A DNA stretch of 64,000 nt from positions 36,445 through 100,444 of the forward strand of contig NZ_FOUZ01000014.1 of assembly GCF_900115015.1 (NCBI RefSeq). The letters run 5' to 3'. Both the position numbers and the translations under genes were made by a program. Below, one piece after another: positions 9,600-18,769 of this stretch. Source of the DNA: Algoriella xinjiangensis. Lineage in GTDB: Bacteria > Bacteroidota > Bacteroidia > Flavobacteriales > Weeksellaceae. The notes below the pieces were generated by a model, which saw nothing but the letters and a program-made list of their open reading frames with translations, was not told where the DNA came from and did not search any database. Position 1 is the first letter of the stretch, and the number at the start of each line of letters is the position of its first letter.

Positions 9600-12500
9600 T
9601 TATTTTATGATTATTTTTTTAGATGTATTTGTACCATTTATCAATTCTACCCAAACAACTAAAACTTGTCCTTTTGCATTTGTTTGAATAGCTGTTTCTA
9701 ACGTATTAAGATTTGTAACTAATTTTATTAGTTTTCCGTCTAAATCATAGATTTTAACTGATTTTAATTTTTCGTTAGATTTTATAACAACTGTACTTTC
9801 TTTGGTATAAATATCTACTCCATTCACCTTATCTAATTCGTTTGTTGACAATAAAGCACTGTTATAAATAATTTCGAAACGATTTTTATAATATCCTTTA
9901 TCACTAATAAAATGATAGTCTTCTTTTGATAAATCAGTGTAAGATTTTGTTTCGTTATCAATTAAATAAATAGATTGTTCTTGTGAAAATAATCCATTCG
10001 TTTTTGCGCGTTTTATCGTATAATTTCCAGGCGTTAAGAATTTTACTGCTAATCCAAATCTATCATCCAAATCAAATTGATTTCCTCTTCCTTGAATTGA
10101 CATTTCTTTGTCTTTAATTAATGAGTAAATTCCTGGGTAAACTTGCATTGGTTCCGAATCAAAATTACTTTCATATTCTTTTGTAGAACCTTCTTTATAA
10201 GCGATTAGTGTTGAATTTAAAATCATTGATTCATTTGTTAGGCTTAGCCAAAACTTATCATCTTCTGTTTGATTTTTATAACTAATTATTGGAGTATTAC
10301 CACTTGGTGCTACTCGTATAGAATTATTAAACATGATAAGTCCTTGGTTTTGTATTTGTACTATAAACCCTTGTCCAACATCTAAAATATTACTTGTTAT
10401 TGACGGATCGTCCCAACCAAGTGTTGGATTATAAACAGCCCAATTATTCCCATTAAATTCTCCATTTACAATTGGTTTACTATGTGTCCAAACAAATACT
10501 TTAGAAATATTAAGAGGTTGATTAAGATTTACAAAACGTGACAAATCAATTGGAGAAGGATATGGATTTCCTATTGCATTATTACCAAAATTACTTTTAA
10601 AAGCTGGTTTAATAAAAAGTCCATTTATTGGTATACCTGTAAAAGTTCCTTCAAATACTCTTGAAGGTCCATTACCATAATCATTAAAATCATTTGGCGC
10701 TCTAAAAGCAATATACTCACCTTCTAAAAATAAATCTGGAGACTTAATGTTGTTTACCCAAGCGTTTGTTTTTTCATCATAACGATAAAATCTATTTGGT
10801 AATGTATTTGGCGATAATGCAAGAATATTTTGCCCTAAAACTGGCGAAGACCAATCCATTGTTTCAAGCCTATAAACAGGTTTAGACTTGCGTTTAAAAC
10901 TAATGATTGCGTTGTTCTTTAACAAATCATTTCTTTGAATTAAATATGCTCCGTGTTCAAATACAACTTGATGAGTTGTATTATTTACTTCTTCTAAAAT
11001 ATCATAAACAACTCCTTTTGGCACAACAACATCCGCTTCAAATGTTAACGACTTTGCAGTTATATTAGCTGGATAGGATGCTCTTAAAATTGCTTTTTTC
11101 GTTACATCCGGAGATCCATTATTCCATTGTCCGTTTTCCCAAATTGTTGTTTTACTTATTACAAATTTTATAGTTGTACTATTGCCTGCAATATCAGTTA
11201 CAATTAATGTATAATTACCTTCTGCTACTAGAATTGTTCCATTTGAAAATGATGCATCATTAAGTGTAGCGAAACCTTCGTTAAAAGTAGGCATAACATC
11301 TTCACTATAAATACCATTATTTACAACTCCAGTAACTATTGGTGCAAATGTGTCTATTGTTATATTTACAGGATTTGTTGCTAAGCTTATATTACCACTA
11401 TTATTAATTGCTTTTGCAGTAATCGTATGTGAGCCTTCTGCTAATACTGATGTAGTTATTGTCCAATTACCATTATTAGCTAAACCATTTCCTATTTGTG
11501 TAGTTCCGTCAGTATCATAAAGAAATACATTACTACCTGCTTCTGCTGTTCCTGAGAAAATAAGAGAATTAAGTTTTGTTATATTATCTGAATTACTATT
11601 CCCTGTATCAGAATTTGCACTAAGAACTGGTGTACTTGGTTTAGCAGTTCTAATTCCATTTACAACAATATTTTTATTTGCTCCTAATGATTCACTACTT
11701 CCGGGTGTAGCTAATGTTAAAATAGCATTATTACCATTAGAATCTTTTATACTACCTCCATTTAAACTTAATGCGGTAGCTGATGTATAGTCTAAATCTT
11801 GAGAAATATCTCCTTCTTGAACGGTGTATTTAAACGTTAATATATTTGTTCCAGATCCACTACTGTAATTAATTACTCGGTCTATAGCTCCCGTTTCTAG
11901 TGTCAATTGCGGTGTTCCTACAACAGTTATAAATTTATCAAAAGCTACATTTATATTTAATTCTTGTCCTATTATATATGTACCATTAGCATTTAGAGAA
12001 TTAACCAAAATAACTTTGGGATAATTTACCATTATACCTATAATATCCGGTGGTAAAACAACCTCATCTACATTTAAACTCGTTTTTATTGTAAAACTAG
12101 AAGCATTTATTGCTGATATAATATCAGTAATACCACTATAATTAACCTGTGTAATTACTCCTTGATAAGCGTCTCTTGTTGTGTTTGAAACAATCGCTTC
12201 TTGCTTTTTTGATTTATCTAAATTAGGTTTTAATGAACTTGATGAAGATAAATTTGGCATTAAATTATCCCAATTTGGTCTATTAATTAACATTGCAGCT
12301 TCTAATCCTTTTGCAGCCAAATTAGTGTAAGCAAACAATTGATCACCGGCAATACCTAACTCTATTTGATTTGTTATATTTATCACCGTACCTATTGATG
12401 CTATTGGATAGGGTGCCAATGTAATTTTAATAGAAGTTCCTTTTTTTAATTCCGAAGTACGACTCCATTCTATAATTCCATCGGTTTTTGAATCTGTAGG

Positions 12501-12752
12501 TGTTTGTAATACGATTGAAGGTGAATTTACTTTCACTCCAAAATCTGTAAAATAAACAGGTGTAGCAGCTGGTAAATCTTCTAACAGAACAAATGAAAAT
12601 TCATCATTTCTATCATAAGAGTTGGCATTATTAACAATTTTGTAACCTGTAAATGCCAAAATTCCAGATGAATTCTGCGCTTGCAAGCCAAGTGGTACTA
12701 TAAGGAGGAGAATAAATAAGTGAATCTTAACGAAAGTGTAGATTTTTTTCAT
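9600..12752 (-). CDS. Large secreted multidomain protein with T9SS type A sorting domain
   Basis: A 1050-residue protein with a signal peptide ending near GLQAQ (residue 26). Residues 28-235 resemble the N-terminal domain often found with tail-collar proteins (FSFVLLEDLPAATPVYFTDFG). About 240-370 is a beta-rich segment, and 375-540 holds Ig-like domains (GTAEAGSNVFLYD; AGNSTTIKFVI). About 545-970 is a region common in flavobacterial surface proteins. The last 75 or so residues form a type A T9SS sorting domain (KSVKIYDLDGKLIK ending KKIIIK). It should cross the outer membrane by T9SS and be attached or released at the surface. It is the fifth gene of the operon; its role is probably adhesive or structural, by inference. 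Confidence 0.88.
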   Translation of the reverse strand: MKKIYTFVKIHLFILLLIVPLGLQAQNSSGILAFTGYKIVNNANSYDRNDEFSFVLLEDLPAATPVYFTDFGVKVNSPSIVLQTPTDSKTDGIIEWSRTSELKKGTSIKITLAPYPIASIGTVINITNQIELGIAGDQLFAYTNLAAKGLEAAMLINRPNWDNLMPNLSSSSSLKPNLDKSKKQEAIVSNTTRDAYQGVITQVNYSGITDIISAINASSFTIKTSLNVDEVVLPPDIIGIMVNYPKVILVNSLNANGTYIIGQELNINVAFDKFITVVGTPQLTLETGAIDRVINYSSGSGTNILTFKYTVQEGDISQDLDYTSATALSLNGGSIKDSNGNNAILTLATPGSSESLGANKNIVVNGIRTAKPSTPVLSANSDTGNSNSDNITKLNSLIFSGTAEAGSNVFLYDTDGTTQIGNGLANNGNWTITTSVLAEGSHTITAKAINNSGNISLATNPVNITIDTFAPIVTGVVNNGIYSEDVMPTFNEGFATLNDASFSNGTILVAEGNYTLIVTDIAGNSTTIKFVISKTTIWENGQWNNGSPDVTKKAILRASYPANITAKSLTFEADVVVPKGVVYDILEEVNNTTHQVVFEHGAYLIQRNDLLKNNAIISFKRKSKPVYRLETMDWSSPVLGQNILALSPNTLPNRFYRYDEKTNAWVNNIKSPDLFLEGEYIAFRAPNDFNDYGNGPSRVFEGTFTGIPINGLFIKPAFKSNFGNNAIGNPYPSPIDLSRFVNLNQPLNISKVFVWTHSKPIVNGEFNGNNWAVYNPTLGWDDPSITSNILDVGQGFIVQIQNQGLIMFNNSIRVAPSGNTPIISYKNQTEDDKFWLSLTNESMILNSTLIAYKEGSTKEYESNFDSEPMQVYPGIYSLIKDKEMSIQGRGNQFDLDDRFGLAVKFLTPGNYTIKRAKTNGLFSQEQSIYLIDNETKSYTDLSKEDYHFISDKGYYKNRFEIIYNSALLSTNELDKVNGVDIYTKESTVVIKSNEKLKSVKIYDLDGKLIKLVTNLNTLETAIQTNAKGQVLVVWVELINGTNTSKKIIIK

Positions 12753-12765
12753 ATAATATTTTTTT

Positions 12766-13863
12766 TTATGAACACAAGTAGGTGTTTATCCAACCTGCTT
12801 GATTAGGTGATTGGTTGGCAAGCTTAAAATTTTGCCAAGCTTCGTAGGTATCTTCGCTACTTAATTGTTCTATCAATAATTGTTTATTTTGGATAGACAA
12901 ATAAGAAGCAGGCGTAATGATTGATTGAAAATCGTCATCATATTTAACACTTCCTCTTGTAAGTTGAAGCTCATCAAATTGATAATTATTTTGCTTTATG
13001 ATATGATTAATCACGATTCCTAAATCCCATCCCAAAGCAGAAAAACAATTGGCTGAACGATTATATTTTTCTTCAAAATTTTGAATAAATTCTTTATTTA
13101 CAGCATTATCTAAAGTTTTGTCCCAGGCAATAAAACCTTTACTGTTACTCGCAATCAAAATATCATGTTGGACAGCTATAGATTCCATTAAAAATGTAGA
13201 ACTTCCGAAGATGGAAACCAGTTGTTTATGTTCTAATTTTTTCCATTCTTCCCAAAAAACATTGGTTAATGGTGATGAATAAAAACATAACATAGCAGTT
13301 TCTGTTGTTTGTTCTTTTAATATTTCATCTAAAATATCCATTTCAAGAATTGGAGAAACTGTATGCGGAATAAAATTGTAGATAATTTCGCCACCTTTAT
13401 TCATAAAAGCATCAGACATTATTTGACAAGGCGAATAACCACCTTCATAATAATTAGCCATAACAATTGCTTGCTTTTGCGTTATCTTTTGCCCAGTCAT
13501 GTAACTCAAAAAAGTTTCTTGTAAATTCAAGAAAAATAGATGTTTATGACCTTCCCAATTTATAGGCATTTTGGCTCCCATATTTACTACAAAAAGATTG
13601 GTATTGGTTGTTTCTAATAAGTTTGTTAAACATTCAACTTTTGGAAAATCGACAAATGCAACCAATAAATCAATTTGCTTATTTAAGATAAAATCTTCTG
13701 CTTTTGATAGTATATCATTTTCATCAGTTCCAAAACCTATTGATGCACTGTACCATTCAATAACTTCATCATGAAACTGTAAACACTGTTGTAGTGCAAG
13801 ATAAAAATCATACCCTAACTGCGGATGCGTAGTTGATTGAGGCAATAAAACTGCTATTTTCAT
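12766..13863 (-). CDS. Type-1 periplasmic-binding-fold protein lacking a signal peptide
   Basis: A 365-residue protein similar to the amino-acid ABC transporter substrate-binding fold (Peripla_BP_6 class). It starts directly with a beta strand (MKIAVLLPQSTTHPQLGYDF), then shows alternating strands and helices (IDLLVAFVDFP; AMLCFYSSPLTNVFWEEW; ILIASNSKGFIAWDKTLDNA). No signal peptide or lipobox is visible, and no permease or ATPase gene lies nearby, so it is unlikely to feed an importer. It sits between tail-collar and T9SS genes with gaps of only 8 and 13 bases, so it probably serves that system as a cytoplasmic or non-classically exported ligand-binding component. Function unknown. Confidence 0.7.
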   Translation of the reverse strand: MKIAVLLPQSTTHPQLGYDFYLALQQCLQFHDEVIEWYSASIGFGTDENDILSKAEDFILNKQIDLLVAFVDFPKVECLTNLLETTNTNLFVVNMGAKMPINWEGHKHLFFLNLQETFLSYMTGQKITQKQAIVMANYYEGGYSPCQIMSDAFMNKGGEIIYNFIPHTVSPILEMDILDEILKEQTTETAMLCFYSSPLTNVFWEEWKKLEHKQLVSIFGSSTFLMESIAVQHDILIASNSKGFIAWDKTLDNAVNKEFIQNFEEKYNRSANCFSALGWDLGIVINHIIKQNNYQFDELQLTRGSVKYDDDFQSIITPASYLSIQNKQLLIEQLSSEDTYEAWQNFKLANQSPNQAGWINTYLCS

Positions 13864-13871
13864 ACGTAAAA

Positions 13872-14411
13872 TTAAGGTCGTGATGGAAAAATACCTTCTA
13901 GTGCTATAATAAAATTTAGAGCAACAGAAGGCATCATATTATTATGTGGTAGATTACCGCCCGTGACATTTAATGCGGAAGTATACATTGTGTTTGTCGT
14001 CTCATTTCCTTTTATGTTTCCAAATCTTTCTGTGGTAGGATCTATTGCCATAAACTTACCCTCTGGGCTTGTACTATTACCAGAACGAGAGGCTTGTACA
14101 TATCCTGTACTTTTAGTAACTGCATGCGTATGCGTTGGTATATTATTAGTATTTAAAGCAACAATTTCTGCACCTCCAGTTTGCCCTAAAACATAATTAG
14201 TTCCTCCGCTTAGCCCTTGATGTATAGGTACCCTTCCTTTAAGATCTGGCAATCCAAATTTATTTACACCATCTCCACCATAGGTAGTACCTATTAAAGT
14301 ATAAAGAGCTTGATATTGACTAATATCTAATAATTGTCCACCGCAAAAAGCCCATCCTAAAGGAGCAAAATTTCCACCAAACATTCTAATTTCACCTATA
14401 TATTGATCCAT
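13872..14411 (-). CDS. Phage tail-collar domain protein (microcystin-dependent-protein-like), copy 3
   Basis: A 179-residue protein whose first 65 residues are a tail-collar domain (GEIRMFGGNFAPLGWAFCGG, then TTYGGDGVNKFGLPDLKGR). It has an HxH motif (His94 and His96 in IPTHTHAV) like the metal-binding motif of T4-type short tail fibres, a variable middle at about 100-145, and the conserved end GGNLPHNNMMPSVALNF. There is no signal peptide. It follows copy 2 by 33 bases. No other phage structural gene is present, so it appears to be a domesticated surface or fibre-tip protein; the ligand is unknown. Confidence 0.88.
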   Translation of the reverse strand: MDQYIGEIRMFGGNFAPLGWAFCGGQLLDISQYQALYTLIGTTYGGDGVNKFGLPDLKGRVPIHQGLSGGTNYVLGQTGGAEIVALNTNNIPTHTHAVTKSTGYVQASRSGNSTSPEGKFMAIDPTTERFGNIKGNETTNTMYTSALNVTGGNLPHNNMMPSVALNFIIALEGIFPSRP

Positions 14412-14444
14412 ATCTCAAAATAATTTATTTAAAAAATTCATTTA

Positions 14445-14990
14445 CTAAAACCTTTGTGGATAAATCCCATATAAGGCAATACAAAAATTTAAAGCTAAAT
14501 AGGGCTGCATATTATTGTGTGATTGATTACCGCCTATATATGATGATTCTATTTTAAGTTCACTATTACTTACATCTACACTTTTTAATAAAGCTGTACT
14601 AAAATGTTTATCTCCATTTACCTTTACTAATGACGCATTAGTAGGATTAGTTGTATCTGCAACTGTAGCAACAGATTGCTTTACTCCTATTTCATGGTTA
14701 TGCGCTGGAAATTCATTAACTGATAATGTTTCACTTTCACTACCTATCTTTTCTCCTAATACTCTAGGGGAAAGTCCTGGACCTTGACCAAAACCTATAG
14801 GTACACTTCCTTGTAGATTAGGTAATGCAAAAGTAGTCCGACCATCTCCACCATACATAGTACCTAATAAAGAAAATAGAGCTGTGTTTTGATTAATTTG
14901 TAAAAGTTGGCCATTACAACTAGCCCAATATAGTGGAGGAAAATTAAATCCGAAAATATGTATTTCTCCTAAGTATGGTTCAGCACTCAT
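14445..14990 (-). CDS. Phage tail-collar domain protein, copy 2
   Basis: A 181-residue paralogue of the two neighbours. The collar domain is at residues 5-65 (GEIHIFGFNFPPLYWASCNG; TMYGGDGRTTFALPNLQG), the HxH motif is His97 and His99 in FPAHNHE, and the C-terminal signature is GGNQSHNNMQPYLALNF. The middle (about 101-150) shares little with copies 1 and 3. No export signal is seen. Its end is nearly identical in wording to copy 1 (LALNFCIALYGI), which suggests these two are the closest pair. It lies 24 bases after copy 1 in the operon. Confidence 0.88.
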   Translation of the reverse strand: MSAEPYLGEIHIFGFNFPPLYWASCNGQLLQINQNTALFSLLGTMYGGDGRTTFALPNLQGSVPIGFGQGPGLSPRVLGEKIGSESETLSVNEFPAHNHEIGVKQSVATVADTTNPTNASLVKVNGDKHFSTALLKSVDVSNSELKIESSYIGGNQSHNNMQPYLALNFCIALYGIYPQRF

Positions 14991-15014
14991 TGTTATAAAA
15001 TTTTTAAAAATTAA

Positions 15015-15641
15015 TTAATTTCGAGATGGAAAAATCCCATATAATGCAATACAAAAATTTAAAGCCAAATAGGGCTGCATATTATTGTGTGGTTGATTGC
15101 CTCCTACATTTGTTACATTAGAAATCAATTCTATTTCTTCATCATAACTATCCGAATACTGTTTGCTTGCATTTGGATTATCAACCAAATAATTATTGAC
15201 AGGATTATCTGTTAAAAAATTAGGATTTCCAATATTTTTTTTAGCAGAAGTTGTAACACCATGATTATGAATAGGTATTTCGTTTATTGATAGTTGATGA
15301 GTTGCACTACCTCCAGTATTACCTAAATCACTTAGTTGACTAAAATGCATTGGTGCTCTTCCTTGTAAATTAGGTAATGCAAATGTATTTACTCCATCTC
15401 CTCCATACCTAATGCCTAATAAGGCAAATAGTGCTTGGTTTTGCTTAATTGATAAAAGTTGACCATTACAAGACATCCAATTTTTTGGGGCAAAAGAAAA
15501 AGAGAAAATACATATCTCTCCAATAAAAGCTTCTGTACCCCCTAACACATTATTTCCTATTGCAAAGGCTTTATTTGTAGATAAAGCAAGAGCACCTAAT
15601 AAAAGTCCTCCCTTTTTTATAAAATCACGGCGATTGTTCAT
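15015..15641 (-). CDS. Phage tail-collar domain protein with Tat-like signal, copy 1
   Basis: A 208-residue protein that starts with a twin-arginine-type leader (NRRDFIKKGG at residues 3-12, then a hydrophobic segment ending near NKAFA). The collar domain follows at about 36-95 (IRYGGDGVNTFALPNLQGR), then the HxH motif (His125 and His127, IPIHNHG), a variable middle, and GGNQPHNNMQPYLALNF. It is the first gene of the six-gene operon and the only collar copy with an export signal. Tat export of a collar protein implies that it folds, possibly with bound metal, before leaving the cytoplasm. This last point is inference. Confidence 0.88.
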   Translation of the reverse strand: MNNRRDFIKKGGLLLGALALSTNKAFAIGNNVLGGTEAFIGEICIFSFSFAPKNWMSCNGQLLSIKQNQALFALLGIRYGGDGVNTFALPNLQGRAPMHFSQLSDLGNTGGSATHQLSINEIPIHNHGVTTSAKKNIGNPNFLTDNPVNNYLVDNPNASKQYSDSYDEEIELISNVTNVGGNQPHNNMQPYLALNFCIALYGIFPSRN

Positions 15642-16003
15642 CGTTATTCTTTTTATGTTTTTAAAAACTTGAGGTATTTAGGTAGAAAGTATGTGCTACA
15701 AATAAAATAAATAATAAGCTTATTCTCTAGTTTTGAAAGAGGACATTAGGGTGGACAAATTCGTTTATTAATTGATTATATACAATTAATTAAATCACAT
15801 AAATAATTAATATAAAAATATTTACACTTCAAAATAAAAGAAAAAAATAACGATTTTATAAAAATTAAAATCGTTTAAATTAAAGTTTACTTGTAATTAA
15901 TTTCAGTACTGATATATTCGAGAAAAAAGAAGAAAATTATTAAATATTTTTTGTCATTCCAATTACATAAATCATTAACTTTAAAGATGTAATAGAGGTT
16001 AAC
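15642..16003. other. 362-bp divergent intergenic region upstream of the tail-collar operon
   Basis: No open reading frame of note. It must hold the promoters for the leftward collar operon and the rightward lipoprotein gene, but no perfect TAnnTTTG box is correctly placed for either. A TTTATTTG near-match on the minus strand at 15699-15706 is the best candidate for the operon. A perfect 10-bp inverted repeat (AACGATTTTA, 15849-15858 and 15866-15875) could be an operator. The region is strikingly AT-rich. Confidence 0.6.
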
Positions 16004-16678
16004 ATGAAAAAAAATATTTGTTTCGTTATTATTTTTTTCTCCGTCATGCAATCATGTGAGAAAAAAAAGGAAGACAGCAAGGTTTTAGCACTAAATAATG
16101 CAACTTACGAAAATGCATTAGACGTTCCGGTGGATAAAGTTGGTGTAATTATTAATATAGATTCATTGGGATTTTTTAACCATAATTCGCAAAATTTAGA
16201 AGAAAACATCAATTCAGAAGTGATACAAAATCAAATTAAATTATTAAATACAAAGTTTGATGTTGCGCAATTGATAAAAGATAAATCGGTAAAAATTTTA
16301 GATGAAAATAATTATAAATACGACATGATTCATCAATTTAATCAAAACGAAATTCCGAAAGATTTGGTAACAAAAGAAAACGTGAAAAACGTAAATTTTG
16401 ACCAATTACAAAAGAATTTTAACCAAGATGATTTAGTCGTGCTTAATGTAAAATCTGGTTTAGATTATAACCCAGATAATAAACAGAAATATGTAGCAAA
16501 AACCTATGTTTACCTTAATATTTTAGATTTAAAAAACAAGAAATTAAAATACAGCGAAACTATTGGTGGTACAAAATATATAGACGAAGTAGCGAGCAAA
16601 ATTTCGACTAGTAATTTAGAGAAAAAACTAAAAGAATCTTTAACAGAAACATTAGAAATTATTGATAATAAATATTAA
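16004..16678 (+). CDS. Hypothetical lipoprotein
   Basis: A 224-residue protein with a lipoprotein-type leader (hydrophobic residues 4-17, then Cys18 in MQSCEKKK), so it is probably anchored in the inner or outer membrane. The mature part is charged, with alternating strands and helices (VDKVGVIINIDSLGF; VAKTYVYLNILDLKNKKLKY). I do not recognise a named domain; the last part, a reported pair of strands plus a C-terminal helix, is loosely like small periplasmic stress proteins. It is divergent from the collar operon and followed by a terminator, so it is probably monocistronic. Confidence 0.75.
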   Translation: MKKNICFVIIFFSVMQSCEKKKEDSKVLALNNATYENALDVPVDKVGVIINIDSLGFFNHNSQNLEENINSEVIQNQIKLLNTKFDVAQLIKDKSVKILDENNYKYDMIHQFNQNEIPKDLVTKENVKNVNFDQLQKNFNQDDLVVLNVKSGLDYNPDNKQKYVAKTYVYLNILDLKNKKLKYSETIGGTKYIDEVASKISTSNLEKKLKESLTETLEIIDNKY

Positions 16679-16696
16679 AATACATTGAACTATGCC

Positions 16697-16752
16697 GCCA
16701 AATTTATTTGGCAATTTTTGGAAGTCCTGACTCTTACTAGATTCAGGATTTT
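16697..16752 (+). terminator. Tandem terminator hairpins after the lipoprotein gene
   Basis: First stem GCCAAAT/ATTTGGC (16697-16712) is followed by AATTTTT. A second hairpin, TCCTGA/TCAGGA (16725-16748), is followed by TTTTG. Confidence 0.65.
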
Positions 16753-16783
16753 GTTTTGATATGGATTTCAAATAAGATTAGCT

Positions 16784-16791
16784 TATCTTTG
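16784..16791 (+). promoter_or_regulatory. Bacteroidota-type -7 box upstream of the ABC-F gene
   Basis: TATCTTTG matches TAnnTTTG. A TTTG at 16755-16758 is a possible -33 element, but the 25-bp spacing is long. The start codon lies 54 bases downstream. Confidence 0.5.
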
Positions 16792-16845
16792 GACATCAAA
16801 TTCAAGTGAAGTCAACTTGAGTTGTTAAAATCTTAAAATTTCAAA

Positions 16846-18726
16846 ATGAATTTTCTAACAGTCGAAAATCTAACCAAATCATACGGTATTCGTACACTTT
16901 TCAAAGATGTTAATTTCCATGTAAACGAAGGCGATCAAATTGCTTTTGTTGCTAAAAATGGTAGTGGAAAATCTACTTTACTTAAAATTTTATCAGGATT
17001 AGAAACCCAAGATTCTGGTGATATTCGTATTAACAAAGGTGTAAAAATATTGATGTTAGATCAAAGCGATGACTTTGACGAAAATTTGAAAGGTGAAGAA
17101 TATATTTTTAATCACTCTAACGAAGTTTTAGATATCGTTCATCAATACGATAACATGATTGAGAATGATCCTACAAATCCAGAACTAATGGATTTGATGA
17201 GTAAAATGGATTTGTTAGACGCTTGGAAAGTAGAACCTACAATTAGAGAAATTCTTTCTAAACTTAAAATTGATTTCTTAGATCAAAAAATTGGTAAACT
17301 TTCGGGTGGACAACGCAAACGTATTTCTTTAGCAAAATTTTTAATTGATTTAAGTTTTGAGACTGGATATGTTTTATTGATTTTAGATGAGCCTACCAAC
17401 CACTTGGATATTGAGATGGTAGAATGGCTAGAATATTTCTTAAACAAAGAAAATAAAACCCTAATTCTTGTAACACACGACCGTTATTTTTTGGATGCAA
17501 TTTGCACAAAAATCTTAGAGATGGAAGACAAAATGCTTTACGTGCATTCGGGTAATTACGAAACATATATTACCAACAAAGCTTCTCGTGTAGACAATCA
17601 AAATGCAACGATTGACAAAGCAAAAAACTTATACCGCAAAGAAATTGAATGGATGCGTCGCCAACCAAAAGCGCGTACAACAAAATCTAAATCGAGAATT
17701 GATGCTTTTTATGATACAGAAGAAGCAGCAAAACGTAAAATCGTTGATCAAAAAGTAAAATTAGAGATGGTGATGACACGTTTAGGTCAAAAAATCATCG
17801 AAATGGAACATGTTTCGAAAGCTTTTGGTCAGAAAAAAATTCTAGACGATTTCTCTTACATTTTTGCTCGTGGAGCTAAAATTGGTTTAGTTGGAAAAAA
17901 TGGTGTTGGTAAAACAACTTTTTTACGCATTTTAGAAGGAATTGAAGAAGCTGATTCTGGAATTATTGAACGTGGTGAAACATTAAACATCGGACATTTT
18001 AAACAAGAAGGTTTAAAGTTTAACGAAGATATGCGCGTGATAGAATTTGTAAAAGATATTGCAGAATTCTTCCCGTTATCAAACGGAAAAGAAATGCGCG
18101 CTGAACAATTCTTAGAAATGTTCTTATTTTCTCCAGAACAACAACATACACAAATCGGAAGATTGAGTGGTGGTGAGAAAAAACGTTTGCAATTATTAGC
18201 AATTTTATACCGAAATCCAAACTTTTTAATTTTAGATGAGCCTACAAATGATTTAGATTTACCTACTTTAACGGTTTTAGAAGATTTCTTAGAAAGTTAC
18301 CAAGGTTGTCTTTTAGTTGTTTCTCACGACCGTTATTTTATGGATAAAGTGGTTGATGAATTAATGATTTTTGAAGGAGAAGGAATTCTTTCTCGTTACA
18401 TGGGAACGTATACTGAATACTATATTGACAATAAAAATAGACCAGAAACTGAAACAAAAAAAGTAGAAGTTATTGAAGAAGTTAAAATTGTTGAACCAGT
18501 TAAAACTCAAACAAAAACAAAAAAACTACCTTATAAAGAGCAACGCGAATTAGAAGATATTAATAAAACATTGCCAACTTTAGAAGCGAAAAAAGAAGAA
18601 TTAACAGCCTTATTAACTGATCCAAATTTGGGATATGATAAGATTGCATCAATTGGAGAAGATTTACAAAAAGTAGTCGACGAGATTGAAGAAAAAGAAC
18701 TTCGCTGGTTAGAATTATCAGAATAA
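16846..18726 (+). CDS. ABC-F family ATPase (translation factor or Uup-like)
   Basis: A 626-residue soluble protein with two nucleotide-binding domains and no membrane segments. NBD1 has Walker A at about 36-44 (AKNGSGKST, with Ala in place of the usual first Gly), signature LSGGQRKRISLAKFL and Walker B LLILDEPTNHLD. NBD2 has GKNGVGKTT, LSGGEKKRLQL and LILDEPTNDLD. A charged linker follows NBD1, and the last 80 or so residues look like the C-terminal coiled coil of Uup-type members. ABC-F proteins act on the ribosome E site or on DNA intermediates (Uup); the subtype is not resolved here. Confidence 0.92.
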   Translation: MNFLTVENLTKSYGIRTLFKDVNFHVNEGDQIAFVAKNGSGKSTLLKILSGLETQDSGDIRINKGVKILMLDQSDDFDENLKGEEYIFNHSNEVLDIVHQYDNMIENDPTNPELMDLMSKMDLLDAWKVEPTIREILSKLKIDFLDQKIGKLSGGQRKRISLAKFLIDLSFETGYVLLILDEPTNHLDIEMVEWLEYFLNKENKTLILVTHDRYFLDAICTKILEMEDKMLYVHSGNYETYITNKASRVDNQNATIDKAKNLYRKEIEWMRRQPKARTTKSKSRIDAFYDTEEAAKRKIVDQKVKLEMVMTRLGQKIIEMEHVSKAFGQKKILDDFSYIFARGAKIGLVGKNGVGKTTFLRILEGIEEADSGIIERGETLNIGHFKQEGLKFNEDMRVIEFVKDIAEFFPLSNGKEMRAEQFLEMFLFSPEQQHTQIGRLSGGEKKRLQLLAILYRNPNFLILDEPTNDLDLPTLTVLEDFLESYQGCLLVVSHDRYFMDKVVDELMIFEGEGILSRYMGTYTEYYIDNKNRPETETKKVEVIEEVKIVEPVKTQTKTKKLPYKEQRELEDINKTLPTLEAKKEELTALLTDPNLGYDKIASIGEDLQKVVDEIEEKELRWLELSE

Positions 18727-18731
18727 ATAAC

Positions 18732-18764
18732 AAAAAAGCCTTTCAAATTGAAAGGCTTTTTTTA
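18732..18764. terminator. Bidirectional terminator, ABC-F gene versus membrane operon
   Basis: 15-bp stem (18732-18746 with 18748-18762) around a GCCTTTCAA core, A-run on one side and T-run on the other; it serves both convergent units. Confidence 0.92.
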
Positions 18765-18769
18765 TGATA

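Noticed and set aside
9301..15641. Prophage or phage-derived tailocin
   Set aside because: Only collar-domain proteins are present; there is no sheath, tube, baseplate, lysis gene or integrase, and the operon includes T9SS and PID-CTERM proteins.
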